Positions 15,101 through 27,100 of a stretch of 64,000 nucleotides of DNA are shown here, in pieces. A program made the position numbers and the translations under genes. This stretch comes from Parus major. Its lineage: Eukaryota; Chordata; Aves; Passeriformes; Paridae. The notes under the pieces were generated by a model. It did not search any database and was not told the origin of the DNA. It was given only the letters and a program-made list of their open reading frames with translations. The stretch's first letter is position 1; every line of letters starts with the position of its first letter. Location of the stretch: positions 13,030,620-13,094,619 of the forward strand of contig NC_031770.1 in NCBI RefSeq assembly GCF_001522545.3, read 5' to 3'.

Positions 15101-18084
15101 TTTGGGAGGAGCAGGGAGGCTGCCGTCCCTCAGTGAGCTGACACAAACTCCTGTGCTGTTGCCTTGGCATTTTGTGTGGAAGGTGTATGGGATTAAAGAT
15201 GTCAGGATAAGCACAAGCCAACATGGAGTCGGGGAGAAATTGTATCTTCTTCTTTACAGGTTGATTTTACTGCCTTATGAATCAAGATGTTATAATGCAA
15301 TGAATCTTTTCTGGTGAGCTGTCTGGAACTTTAACACTATCAGGTCTGCTCTCCACAATATATATTGTTATTACACCTGGGAAAAACTGTGAAAAGCTGA
15401 CATTCCTTGTTCAGTTACCTCTGAGTGGTTTTTTTCATTGTAGAGAGCTCAATGAAAAATGAGCCTCTCTTCTATGGAAATGTAAGTTACCACTATGTAC
15501 TATGTATTCTCTACAAGCTGATCTATGTAGTCCTTTGAAGATGTTAGTTTGTTTGTTTGTTTCAAGAAAGAGTGTAATTCTAAGGGAAAAAAATGAAAGT
15601 CTCTGTTGTGAGCACACTGATGCTAAGAAAGGCTGGCTGTGAAGTTGGCATCTGCTTCAGAATAAGGAGCAACAAAATGAAGGCTTTTATTTTTCATGCT
15701 CCAAGATTAAAGGACAGCAACTAGAGCCTTTTATACCATCAGAAGCAAAGCCTGGCCAGGGAGCAGAGGAAGTTGTTGTTATAGGGACTTTGTTTTTTAT
15801 CAGATGACAAGCACCCCAGAAGATGCACTGAAGCTGCTCTCTGTCTCACCAAACCCCAATGTTTTTCTTGTGTGCCTTCCATCTGCCCCTTGGCATGGTA
15901 ACTGAGTCATAATACAGCAATAAACCCAGATGGCTGGTTTCATCAAGAGGAGGTACCCATACCATATTAGATATGACTATAAAACTGCATTCTGAAGCCT
16001 AGGTAAATCCACTGAACTTAATAAGGTCATGAAAAAATAATAACACAGATATGACTTCAGGGTTAAGCCTTGAACCCAGAGTAAGATACTAAATTTGAAT
16101 ATTTCCAAATGACTTCTTAGACAGACTCCTTTTGCACTTTATAATATCTTTTTTTGCAAACAGAGAGAAAGAGTAAGAATTTCTCAGTCCAGCTTTATAG
16201 GTTAGGTGTGGAATTTGAAATGCATTTCGTTATAGAAATAATCCCTTTCTTTCAAATGAACAAATGTAAGAACTGTATTTAAAATTTAATATTCATGTGC
16301 ATTTTGGAATCGAAATAGGCAAAGTTCAAATAAATCAGGGGCATAACAAACTAATTTTCTTGACTGACTAGACATTCAGGCTGCTGAGGCAAGAGACAGT
16401 CATTCCTACTATTGCTGTAGCCATCTGTTACCCTGTGTCTCGGAGCAACAATGATTCCTGACTAATGCACTTCGTGCAAAAGCACAGACTTTACAAGAAG
16501 TGACCTGTAATTATTTATGAGTAGTCTAATGAAGAAATTAGTCAGTCTACTAATGTGGCAAAAGTATCACTAACAACACCGGTCAGATTAAAAACGAAGG
16601 CTGGGTGTGCTTTTTTCTACCCCTTAAGACTTAGGACAGCATGGAATGTCCACGCTCCAGTGCACTTAACATTGTACCACAGTCTTGGAGGATACTCTCC
16701 AGACCTATGGTTGTAGGCAGTATTACATAAATAGTGAACTTTATTTTTTGTGGACAACACTGCTTTGAAACATTTGATTTTCCAGTGCAAACACGGGCCC
16801 CTGCAGAGAGACCAGTGTTGATGCAGAGAAGGGCAGCGAAAAGCATCCCTCTTCCTGCAGCACAAACAGCAATCATTGCCCATCCAATCCTGCATTAGGC
16901 ATACATTCCTTGGAATGATTCCTGTTTTGTACTTCCAGTGAAACAGTGTACAAATGGACATATGGAGAAGTAAGGAATGAGAACAAGGGATCTGTATTGA
17001 TGCTTCATATTTTCTGTTATTGAGTGTTCTTGTACCAAAAGGATACTTGAGGAGGTGGACAACAAATGCAGGGTCAGCAACGAGTTGGGAAAGGAAAAAA
17101 AATGAAAGAGGGACTGTGATGCAGCAATTATGCAGTAATTTCAATGGCTGGCAAAACCTTTCTCAATCAATCCAATATCTGCAGCTGCTGTGATAAACTG
17201 TCAGTATTTGTGGCATTACCCAATCAAATGTTCACAACCTATCAATGTAGCTGATCAATGTAGTGCATTTTGCCTGTTCCTGAGACTGTTTACTTGTCAG
17301 GGTTTCTTACATTAATTCTCTTGCATTCTACCTGGGACTTAGCTGTGGTAGCCAAGAACTGTCCCACTTGTCCAACAATTGTTGTCCAAGTGCAACAGCA
17401 AGAACTACATCTGCACCAATGTGCAGACCAACCTGGAATATTACATAAATGTTTTGAAGCTGAAATAGTCATGCAACCTTACTGTTACTTGTTAGGAGTC
17501 TCCTCAGGGATTCTATGTGAAGGGAAAAGTCAGGGTTACCCTACAGGAGATGTTGTACTGAGCAGCAGATGCAAAATGAGCTATCGGACACGCTGTCGTT
17601 TCTTGAGGGGCAATAGCAGATAGGAAAAGAAACACGGGAAAGTAAATTGGAAGGATGGAAACTGATTCATTTCATAGAAGATCTTCAGTATGGTATAGAC
17701 ATTCAGAGTTGGTGGTTGGAGAGAGAGTCTGGATCCCCAGCTGAAGCATGGTTCTATGAGAACAAAAACTAATAGAATTTTTACATAATCCAAGTATACT
17801 CAAGGTAACAAAATAATAATCTCTTTTTTTTTTTTTTAAATCCTTATTTCCCCACCAGCAATGTGCCATTAGGCAACAACTGGGCCTTTTCTAATTGCTG
17901 GGTTTAAGGACTAGCTCATTTTCTTCACAACTTTGGTCAGCCTGCCAAAACTTCCAATTAATTCCAAATATAGCATTCTCTGGTGTAGCATGAAAACTCA
18001 ATAGTGGTTGGAGTGTATTAAGTTGCTGTACACAAGTCAAAGAGTCCACAGACAGCAATATCTTTCCAATGCAATCAAGCTGGG
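12181..18084. other. Gene desert, segment 2
   Basis: AT-rich spacer with no recognisable exon. It holds the 10-bp triplicate at 12,765, several A/T homopolymers (12,290-12,302; 17,823-17,838) and a (tttg)4 run at 15,547-15,562. The stretch 16,617-17,623 has longer open frames than its surroundings: 175 codons on the minus strand, then 117 codons on the plus strand. Neither protein resembles a family I know, and the lengths are within what chance can give, so no gene is called. Confidence 0.55.
12765..12794 (+). repeat. 10-bp tandem repeat, three exact copies
   Basis: The unit tgagataaac is repeated three times without mismatch. It is a short minisatellite, likely polymorphic. Confidence 0.9.
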
Positions 18085-18155
18085 TGAGAATTGAATCAGC
18101 AAACTTGAATCCAGGTGATCCTTATGCTCTCATCTCTGACCCACTGAGCCATCAT
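18085..18155 (-). mobile_element. tRNA-derived SINE remnant (head region)
   Basis: On the minus strand, TGGCTCAGTGG (complement of 18,141-18,151) matches the RNA polymerase III A box consensus TGGCNNAGTGG. About 30-40 bases downstream, GGATTCAAGTT (complement of 18,102-18,112) resembles a decayed B box (GGTTCGANTCC). The spacing and order fit a tRNA-like promoter, as in the heads of old amniote SINEs. The cloverleaf is not intact and no CCA-end stem is evident, so a functional tRNA gene is unlikely. Birds have few SINEs, so an ancient pre-avian insertion is the simplest reading. The subfamily is undetermined. Confidence 0.5.
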
Positions 18156-21100
18156 TTTTCCTACTAACTGTTCCTGGAAGTCAGGACTTAAGCAAAGTTT
18201 TGCTGTTGCTGTCTAAAAGTGCTGCAAAGTGGTATGAAGCAAAAAAAAATCAGCAAAAGCTCTTACAGTCAGTAAGAGTTAAGCAAAATTCTTTCTTTTT
18301 TTAAGGATTCTATAGAAATAATACAGGCACACAGAATTGAACTGGTGACATTTGTCTGCTTGTTCTAAAATGGTACTTTAGAGGGCAAATCTCCATTGCA
18401 TCCATTTGAACACTGGCATAAGATTCTTCACACTAGATGAGCTGAAAAATGCTCATAAGTTATTGGCTAGGATGAAAAATTGACTCCCCCAGACACCCCA
18501 GACTCTGGCAACAGACCATCCAGAGAATTTTGACAGGGATCACAAGTAATGCATTATCATCCAGACATTCCAAGGCATTTCTTTGGAAATGTCAGTTACC
18601 GCTATGCATTAAATACGTCTTTTAGTATTTGTCACAATTTTTTTGCAACTATGATCTTTTTTATTTTACTCCTTCTGTTACAATTCATATGAGTAAATCA
18701 TTGTTTTATCAGAGTATAAAAGTGACAATGTAGCTTTTACTGTCAGATACAGAAAAAAAATTATATACAAAATTATGCTTTTCCAATTCACTCATATTTT
18801 TCCCACTCCACTATCTCAATTCTTCTGCTTTTATGCTTTATGAAAGTTGCAAAAAGAAATCAACATATGCTGCAGGACTGTGTGATGTTCTGTTGCTTTA
18901 GTGAGTTTCAGCAAGCAGACATTAAAGTCTTTCTGTCAAGAGATGGTCCTTATGTTTAATTCCAAGTTGATCACAAGGCCAGTAGAGCTGCAGAGGTCTT
19001 TTAATCCTTTTCCTGCAAAAACTATAGAAGAACAGCTCTTCCACAACTGATGGCCGAGCAAAAATATTATCTAACAATCATATAAAACACAGAGGATTAA
19101 TTTACTCTTAGACATCAGATGCCCTGAAGGACTCACTTGCTAACTAGCTCATGGAAATAATTAATGCTAGAGGTCATGTGATCTTTACATTAAAATGTCA
19201 AGAAAACTATTTTGTGAGAATATCATTATCAGAAAGCAAAAGAGTACACAATGTAAACATCCACATTTTGCAGTCCAGACTTCCATTCCTTTTTTACTTA
19301 TTTATTTAAATGGGATAGTTTCAGTATGTATAAAAATGCATATTAACATTTAGTTTTACAAGGGATTTTGTTACTGTGCTTGCAGACTATTTAATATAAA
19401 AACAAGTAGATAACTCAAATGGCTGCTAATCTGCTAAGTCTTGCTGACCTACTCCAAAGATGGGTAAGAAAACATGAGAGGCCCCCTATCATATAGGGAA
19501 GAAGAGCTGTGCCAATTTATTTCAGCCTCATGAAACTTCTTGAAACTAATTCCATAGTTCATGCACATCTTTAAGGAATAGCCATGGAAGCTGCAGCCAT
19601 GCCAGGCATCCAGGTGCTTCACTGTGGGCAGTGTCCACTCTTATAAATGGCCATTTTTAGAGCTGTAGAGTCAAGAACTCCAAAGTTATGAAATACCAGA
19701 GTGAAATTTGGAGTGACAGTTTTATCTGAACCCTTTGTTTGGGTGTATTATGAGATCCTCTTTAATTCCATGAGCACACACTGCTTTTCCAACAGAATGC
19801 CTGCCTTAGGGCACAATATGGATGTGGCTCACTTACTGAAGCAAGTAGTCAATATTTTGTGCTTGCCTTGTTTGAAGTGCTTTATTTACTACACCAAACC
19901 CAGCCCTGAAAGCTGGCATTGCTTTCCCAACAGTTATTTCTGTGGTGCTTTTCAGTATAACTTTCCAGAATCACAAAACTCAGACTCACAGAATATTCTG
20001 ATTGCTTCATAAATATTAATTATATCATTTTCACAATGAGTCTGAAAAATGAGCAGATAGTATTTACAGACACACATCTGAAGTCAGGGGGAACCTCATA
20101 ATTAGCAAGTTCTATCATTACAGTTCTAATAAATTAGGGGAAGCAAGGTTTGCAGAAGGAGATACTACCATCCCAGGACCAGACTGATTTCCTGTTCCTG
20201 CTTGTTCCTCTAGAGTGAGCATTTTGATATCTCCTCCTGCCCTGTGTTTTTATCCAGCTGTGTCCGATTCCCTCCTGCTGTCCCAAGTTCCTTTTTCCAA
20301 TTTAGGTTTCTTTCTCATCTTTAATGCTTCTTCTGTCTCTTGCTTCACCTCATGGATTGCAAAGTCTTGTCCTTGCTCTTTGTGCCTGGACTTTGAACCT
20401 TCCTCTCACCTTTGGCTGTATAAGGAGTATTGTGTATTTAGTTTCTCAATTAATCATTTTTTGGTGAGCTTCATGTCTGCACTCAGCCTCACCAGCAGCT
20501 CCACCCCAGCTGCTCCACTGCTCCTAGGAGTGCAGCAGTTACAAAAATCAGTTGTTTTCTCACACAGATGCATCTAGTGAAGCGTACAATCAATGTTCAT
20601 TGCTAAAAAAAAACCAAAAACAACTGTTTAAGAGCTAGATCTGCTGTAACACTTGGGGAGAAATGATCAGAATTTGAGTCTTCAGTTGTTCAGTTACAGG
20701 AAGGACAAAATCTATTAAACAGACTTTAATTGTGTTGAAATCAAACTGACAAAAGAAATCTTCGCCAGGCTAAGGACAACCAGTGTGGTGGATGTCTCTC
20801 TATGGCCCTGACAAAAGATTGTGTATCCTGAGCAAATATCTAGGTTCCACCTTAAACAGAAAAAACACTGAGTTCATGGTGTAGTTGTTATCTCTAAAAG
20901 ACTGAAGTTTTCTGTGACATAGTGAGACAAAACGAGAGTAGAGCAGATCCGCTCAGGAGAAAAGTAGGCAGTGATTACATTACAAGAAAGATAAAGTGGT
21001 TCTGGAAGATATTAAAGAAATACCAGAACTGACTTCTAAATCATTCCTCTTCATTACAGCTGAAAAGTAAAACACAGTTATGCTATCTCAATCAGATTAT

Positions 21101-21325
21101 ATTATACAGCATGAAAATCAAGCCCATGTCAATTCTGTGCGCAGCAGTTTTTAAACCTACAGAAAATTTATAATTCTTTCCTCTCTTGGAACAATCCTTT
21201 CTAAATCTAAAAAAGCACAACAAAAAAATCCAGATCTTCTCCTGGAAATTTCCTTCACAAATAACAAATAACCCTATTAAGCAATGACGAACATTTCACA
21301 TAAAGAAAAACCCACTTGACAGGGC

Positions 21326-21341
21326 TTTGCCCTCTTGTGGA
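21326..21341 (-). promoter_or_regulatory. CTCF-like motif
   Basis: The + strand reads tgccctcttgtgg; the reverse complement CCACAAGAGGGCA fits the CTCF core CCACNAGRKGGC at every strongly constrained base. It has the same (minus) orientation as the motif at 4,777. Binding is an inference. Confidence 0.5.
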
Positions 21342-21420
21342 ATCATCCCTTCTTTTCAAACCTACTGAAAACACCATTTTATTTGGGCTTGTATTTCAGA
21401 ATAATTTTTCGTCTCTTTGT

Positions 21421-21472
21421 GCTTTTTTTGGTTTATTTTTGTTTGGTTTGGTTTTGGTTTGTTTTTTTTCTG
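21421..21472 (+). repeat. T/G-rich low-complexity tract
   Basis: Imperfect TTTGG/TTTTG units run together (gtttggtttggttttgg and similar). A comparable complementary-strand tract lies at 37,205 and another T/G tract at 62,370. Confidence 0.8.
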
Positions 21473-23699
21473 GCATAGATTCGCCCATGCTTAGCATATG
21501 GATTAATAACTCTAAACTTGAGACTAACTTTTGGCACTAGTAGGGCTTCTGATGCTCTCTCACACTGGCAAAAATAATGAAGACACAAGCACAAATTTTA
21601 TTTCAAAAGTCATTGGTTCCACCAGCTGTTTAGAGGTGTGATAGCAAAAAGTGTTCTCCTTTTGTATTTTTATATATTAGAGTCCTAATGAGAGTTATCC
21701 CTGTTCTGCTGAACTTTTCATAGTCCTAAATTAGTTGCTAATTGCTGAAGTTAAAAGTGACAACTTTCCTCAGGCAGCCTCCAAATTAATAAAGGCACCT
21801 TAAACATAAGAAGCGACTCACAAATTACAGTCACAGTCTCGTGGGCACATAGATGTTATTGTCAGTAAACACTCAGAAATTTTGCTTTTTCATCAAGAAT
21901 GGCTCCAATAAGACAAGTATTTGGGGCACATGTCAGTTTATCTCCAGATGACCACTTCATGAGTACATATATTTGTTATCATGATGAGCATCACTCTACT
22001 AACATGTGAACAAACACAAAAATACCTCACAAATGCCTTTATATAGAGTTTACTGGAATTCAAGAGGAAAGCAGTGCCTTGAGTACAACATTGAAAAAAT
22101 TTGAGAGTTTAGTTTCAAGTGTTAAGAAAATACTTGTTCGTTGTGCGTTATTATGCTTGTTTTACATGGCATAACTCAATAATGAATCACTACAGAATAC
22201 TGATCACATCTATTTACCATATTCATACACACTCATCAAATTATATTTCAATTTGATCTAATTAAAATGTTTCACATTATTATGCCTTTTAAAAATGGTG
22301 TCAAGATGAAAACTACCAATTATTAATGTCAAATCGAGTCTCCAGATCATAGTGCCATTTCCAAGGTTTTTTCCGAACCATTTTCTGTGGAGTGTCAGTA
22401 AATTTTTTTTTTACTTTGATCCGCACAAAAATAATTCTTTAAACTCAAATGGGAAACTTGCTGTACTAACATTTTAAGGGTGTAATCCCCAGCAGCCTTC
22501 AGAGCAGAGCTAGAAATGATAGAAGCATCAAATATTAAATACATGCTAGAGTCATAAAAGGATTGCATGCACAGGGAAATCCACAGTTCCAGGTAATATC
22601 AGAATGTAAAAGAAGATGGCAAGCTGCTAGATGACAGTAATGCCCTGACAACTTTGGAAATAACTTGAGACTTAAAAATTTCTTAAGAAGATGTTATGGT
22701 GGAAAATCAGAGATTAAAGCTTTATGGGCTTCTCACCCACAACTTCAGGCATTCCATGTATTTGAAACAAAACCATATTCTTGCTATGAAAAATACTGTT
22801 CCTGCATTCAATCTTCCTGAAACTGTAGTTAGATGGGCAGAGACACAGAGACAAGCAAAGCCAGTATTAGTAGGTAGTAGTAGGTAGCCAGTGTCTTCCT
22901 AAGAGAAAAAAATTAGATAAATGAGTTACTCTAGTGCATTAATTTTGAAAAACTCACTATATAAATTGTGTTGTCAAAAAGGAATCCTCTTGCTTCTTTG
23001 GGAAAAGTTCATGATGATCAGCAAGAGCAACTAAACCAAGGAGATTCACAGTAGAAGAAGAAAATGTTAAAACAAGCTGGGAAAAGAAGCAATTGTCATA
23101 ATCACGTCCAGCTGAGGGAATTTTATTGTCAGAGAAATGAAATGAATCAAAAGTTTTTTAGTTTACATATTCTAAAAAGAGGATCATGTGTCTATTAGAA
23201 AACCACATAAAATTTAAACAAGAAATGCAATATATATTTTTTTTTATACTGGAAATAAATGGAGCCATTTCTACAATGAGGCCATATTCATTTCACTTCA
23301 CAGTGTCTTTAATTGAAAAAAAAAACAATATCTCTTTACAGGCAGAGTTATCACTTATAGAGCTGCTGTGAGATGGAAGGGGGATTTTATGGTTACCTAC
23401 TGAGGTTCATATGAAGGAACAGGGCAAGAAGAATGACCATAATAGCTTCTTACCAGCCTAAAAAAGTGTGATCTGACTGTGAAAAGGTTTGAAAAAACTC
23501 TCAAAGGGAGCACTTCTGAGTGCTGCCCATCTCAAGAAGTAACAGTGACAGATCATTGACCATAATAGTTAATAAACCCCTTTCTGCGGTCCTGCAGCTG
23601 GAGAAGGAGAAAGTGATACACAGGAACACCAGCAATGAAAGGGAATTTTATTTTCTAACCACTTTATAATCTAAAAAAGATCCTTCTTCTTGCAGAACT

Positions 23700-24180
23700 T
23701 CAGCCAGCCTCACCCTTCCCATCACATTTATCTCCCCAGAAACAGGCTGCAAGGTCATAAAACAATATGCGCGATCCCCTCTAGGAAGGCAGACCTGTCT
23801 GCCTCGAAAACAGACCACTGATTTCATAACATGCAGCTTTCAAAGTGTGAAAGCAACTAACAGCTTCGGACAGCAGTGTTGTGTGCTCCAGATTGCTCCC
23901 TGCCACCGTGGCCTCTCTGCATGTCTGTCCCCACGGAGCGTGCGGCCGCAGCCACCGCGCCTTGCGCGGCGCTCCTGGAGGCTCTCAGACATAAGCGAGC
24001 CTAATCAAGAGAAGTGTGAAATCACAACAAAGCCAGCTCTTCCCGTTTTGCAGATGGTGAGCTGCCAGGAGGGATCAGCCCAGACTTTAATTGCAAGGCT
24101 GATGAGAGAGGCAGGCAAGATGGGAAGGTACATGTTGTGGTGTGGGCAGATCATTACATAAGAGCGAGGCTGTCACACAC
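23700..24180. promoter_or_regulatory. Isolated GC-rich patch, candidate distal regulatory element
   Basis: In an otherwise AT-rich desert, about 23,900-24,000 contains a cluster of CpG dinucleotides, including gtgcggccgcagccaccgcg and cttgcgcggcgctcctgg. It is flanked by denser, less simple sequence, including a homeodomain-type ctttaattgcaag string at about 24,086. Surviving CpGs in spacer DNA suggest low methylation or recent constraint. It could be an enhancer, an orphan CpG island, or an exon/promoter of an unannotated non-coding RNA. An open frame of 104 codons (23,847-24,161) crosses it but resembles nothing known. The role is inferred from composition only. Confidence 0.4.
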
Positions 24181-27100
24181 GTGGTGCCGAATGAATCAAC
24201 ACACGCTTAAAAAATGGCACCATCAATGGTTTTCCTCACTCCAGAAAAAAAGGGATTAGGTGCCCTGACTGCAAGCTTCTTTGGGTCCCATCAATAATCT
24301 GATAAGATTATTACTATTAAAACTTAAGAGAATCTTCCTTTTTAAACTTGTCGCAGGAAAATAGAGAGTAAGCCAGATGCACGTATACACATAAATTCAC
24401 ATACGTACCTCCATGTGTTTTTAATACTCCCATGCTTGGTGCTCCTGTACATATCCTTATGTAGGAAAATAATTTTTTTTCTTTAGTAATAGATTTTACC
24501 CTAAGGTGGGAAAATGTTCTCTGTTACTCCAATAAAATTTCAAAGAGGTTACAACCTGTGGATCTGCGTACTTCTAATAATTATCTTACTTTTCTACATG
24601 GTCCAATAGTGGCAAAGTTGTGCTTATACCTCCCCAGAGCGAGGAATATCCCTGAGCCTCTGTGTTTCTTTAATGATGAAAGAGTTATAGAAATATGATA
24701 CCAGCTGCCTGGCATTGGAACAGGCAGAAAGGAAGTCAATAAGCACTAAGACATTTGAGTGAAGTTTAAAATCCATACTTGACTGAAGACATGTCCAAAA
24801 ATGCCTGGAGTATCACAACCTTGATGTTTGCGTTGTAAAAAATCAGTTTCTCAGTCTAAGTGCCAGGAAATCAAAGTTTTCATAATCTAATGAAAGGATG
24901 CCAACATGTGAAACAAAATGTGTAAGGAAGAGGTAACAGGCACCAGGCATTGAGCTGTTTCCATATGGGTTCTATTGCATGGTTTTTCTATTTCTATAAC
25001 CTAGAAGGAACTCATGCACAGCTATTTATAAGTGTCACTAATTTAAGTGATTGTTTTTATATCCTAGCTTCAGAATTAAACACAAAAAAAGAATAAAATA
25101 AAATAAAAAAATCCATAAAATAAGTAACCTAGATTACGCAAATATTTTGTACTGAAACACACTACTTGAAAAACAGCACAGGAAGCAAAATATTCAAAAT
25201 CTGTGCAACATAAAGGAGGTTAATTCCAAATAGAATAAATGTCATACGTTTCCAAGAAGAATTTTTGTCTTGAGGAGGACAGACTTGAAGCTTGTAACAA
25301 CTAAAAATTACACATTTATTTAAGGATATTGACCTACTCATATGAGGTCTGGGAAATCTTAACCAATACCACTTTTTAAAAATATTATATGTTATTATTG
25401 GATTTTTTCAGTGTACAACGAAAAAAGGATTTTTTTTTTTTTCTGGGAAGAATTGTTAAATGATGATTCAGCAACCTGCCCTTAAAAATGTTAAACATTA
25501 ATTTTTCTGTAAGTGGTTTACAAGTTAAACATGAGTCCAAGGCAACAGAATTAACTAAAAAGTAACAGAAATTTTGGAATACATCTTTGTCTTTTTTTGC
25601 TCTTTAGAAACTTGAATATAGGAGAGGTTGTCATCATCTCCATGCTTAAAGACTTAAAGAGGCACCTGAGAGGGAAAACTTGCATTTTCTTCTTTTTCTT
25701 TTTTTTTGTCCCATGTTCATTCTGTGCTTGAGGTAAACCATGAGCTCTCACCATCATACATTTATCACTGTCATAGACTGCAATATTTTTTGAATCTGAA
25801 ACGTACCTCAAAGCCTACTTAATATCAGAAAATAATATTCTCTTCCCTGGAACAAAAATACTCCTTTAATATTTCAATAAAAGGAAGAATATTGTCTCTT
25901 CCGACAAAGACGTGGAATGCATTTCAAAATGTGCCTTGTATTAGACAATACCTGTAATTCTATAGGGTAGTATAAGGGGTTTCATGGCAACTGAAAGCTG
26001 GAGTTCATTTGGACTGTCCATTTGCAAGTTCTGACCACAATTCCACAACAGAAGAAAAGTAAAGACTAAAAAATAGCTATTTGTATGTTTTCAGCTGTGT
26101 GCATTACCCAAACTTAATATTATTTTTCTCCTGGAATGCACAGATGGACTAATGGATAATTAGCTGGCCAGATTTAATTAGGAAAATTTTTATACCTTAG
26201 TTGCTTTTCATGCTGGACAAGGAGGAAAAAAGGTTTCTGCACTAGTATTTATGTGTCTCAGATATATTTTATGTTTGTCTATTTGATTTGAACTACCAGC
26301 GACCATGGATTATTAACAAGGAAAAAAATAATAGTTTGGCAAATTGTCAGTGGAAAAACTCAAAAAAAATATTTTGATTGTTTCAAGAAACAGGTGAAAG
26401 TATAAAGGTTCCATCTAAAAGTTTTTACTGTATGTAGACACTGACAAAAGGCAGTTGCTTTTCTTTTTGCAGCTAATGCAGACACAAAATACACAAGGAC
26501 AGTGAGCCTCAGTGAGTGAGGTGATGCCATCCTTTGCACACTGCATGCTAAATCTCAAACAGAACCTGCTGCCCATTAGGGATGCAAACACCAGTATTCA
26601 AGACATGTACATTTGTACTGGATTGCAGACATAATGCACTGGGCTTGGCCACTGCTGGATAAAGCGATAGCAGGTAGGCAAGATCTACAGAGAAGAGGTC
26701 ATGGAATACAGAATAAAGATTTCCCTGCTTTGTTGCTGTTTATTCCTGGGCAAAAGATGTTGAAGCTATACAAATTGGCAATAGCAGTTGGGACATGTTT
26801 GTGAGTACAGTTGAAATGCAAGCTTGTAGAAGCAGCCACTCAAAGTGATTCACTCCAATTTGTCCATAAATTTCCCCCTACATTTAGGAATAACCCCTTA
26901 TTAGATGAAGTAGACAAATAACCATATAATGAGAATGACAGCACTGAAAGAAAAAGCTGTCAGTCAGCAGTCTACATTGATCAGAAGGACAGCTCAATCA
27001 GAGATTTAGCAGATGAGACTATGATTTGTTTTGTCCTCATTTTTCGCCCTCAATTCTTTTCCACAGTGTATCATTGAAAATAACTATGATTCATAATTAG

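Larger units (their letters stand above)
18160..23690. other. Gene desert, segment 3
   Basis: AT-rich DNA without recognisable exons. It holds a CTCF-like motif at 21,326, a T/G-rich low-complexity tract at 21,421 and small A/T runs. The open frame at 20,215-20,577 (120 codons) is rich in Ser, Phe and Leu, as expected from pyrimidine-rich spacer DNA, and matches no family I recognise. Confidence 0.55.

Noticed and set aside
18085..18155. Functional tRNA gene
   Set aside because: The B box is decayed and no complete cloverleaf or acceptor stem is visible.
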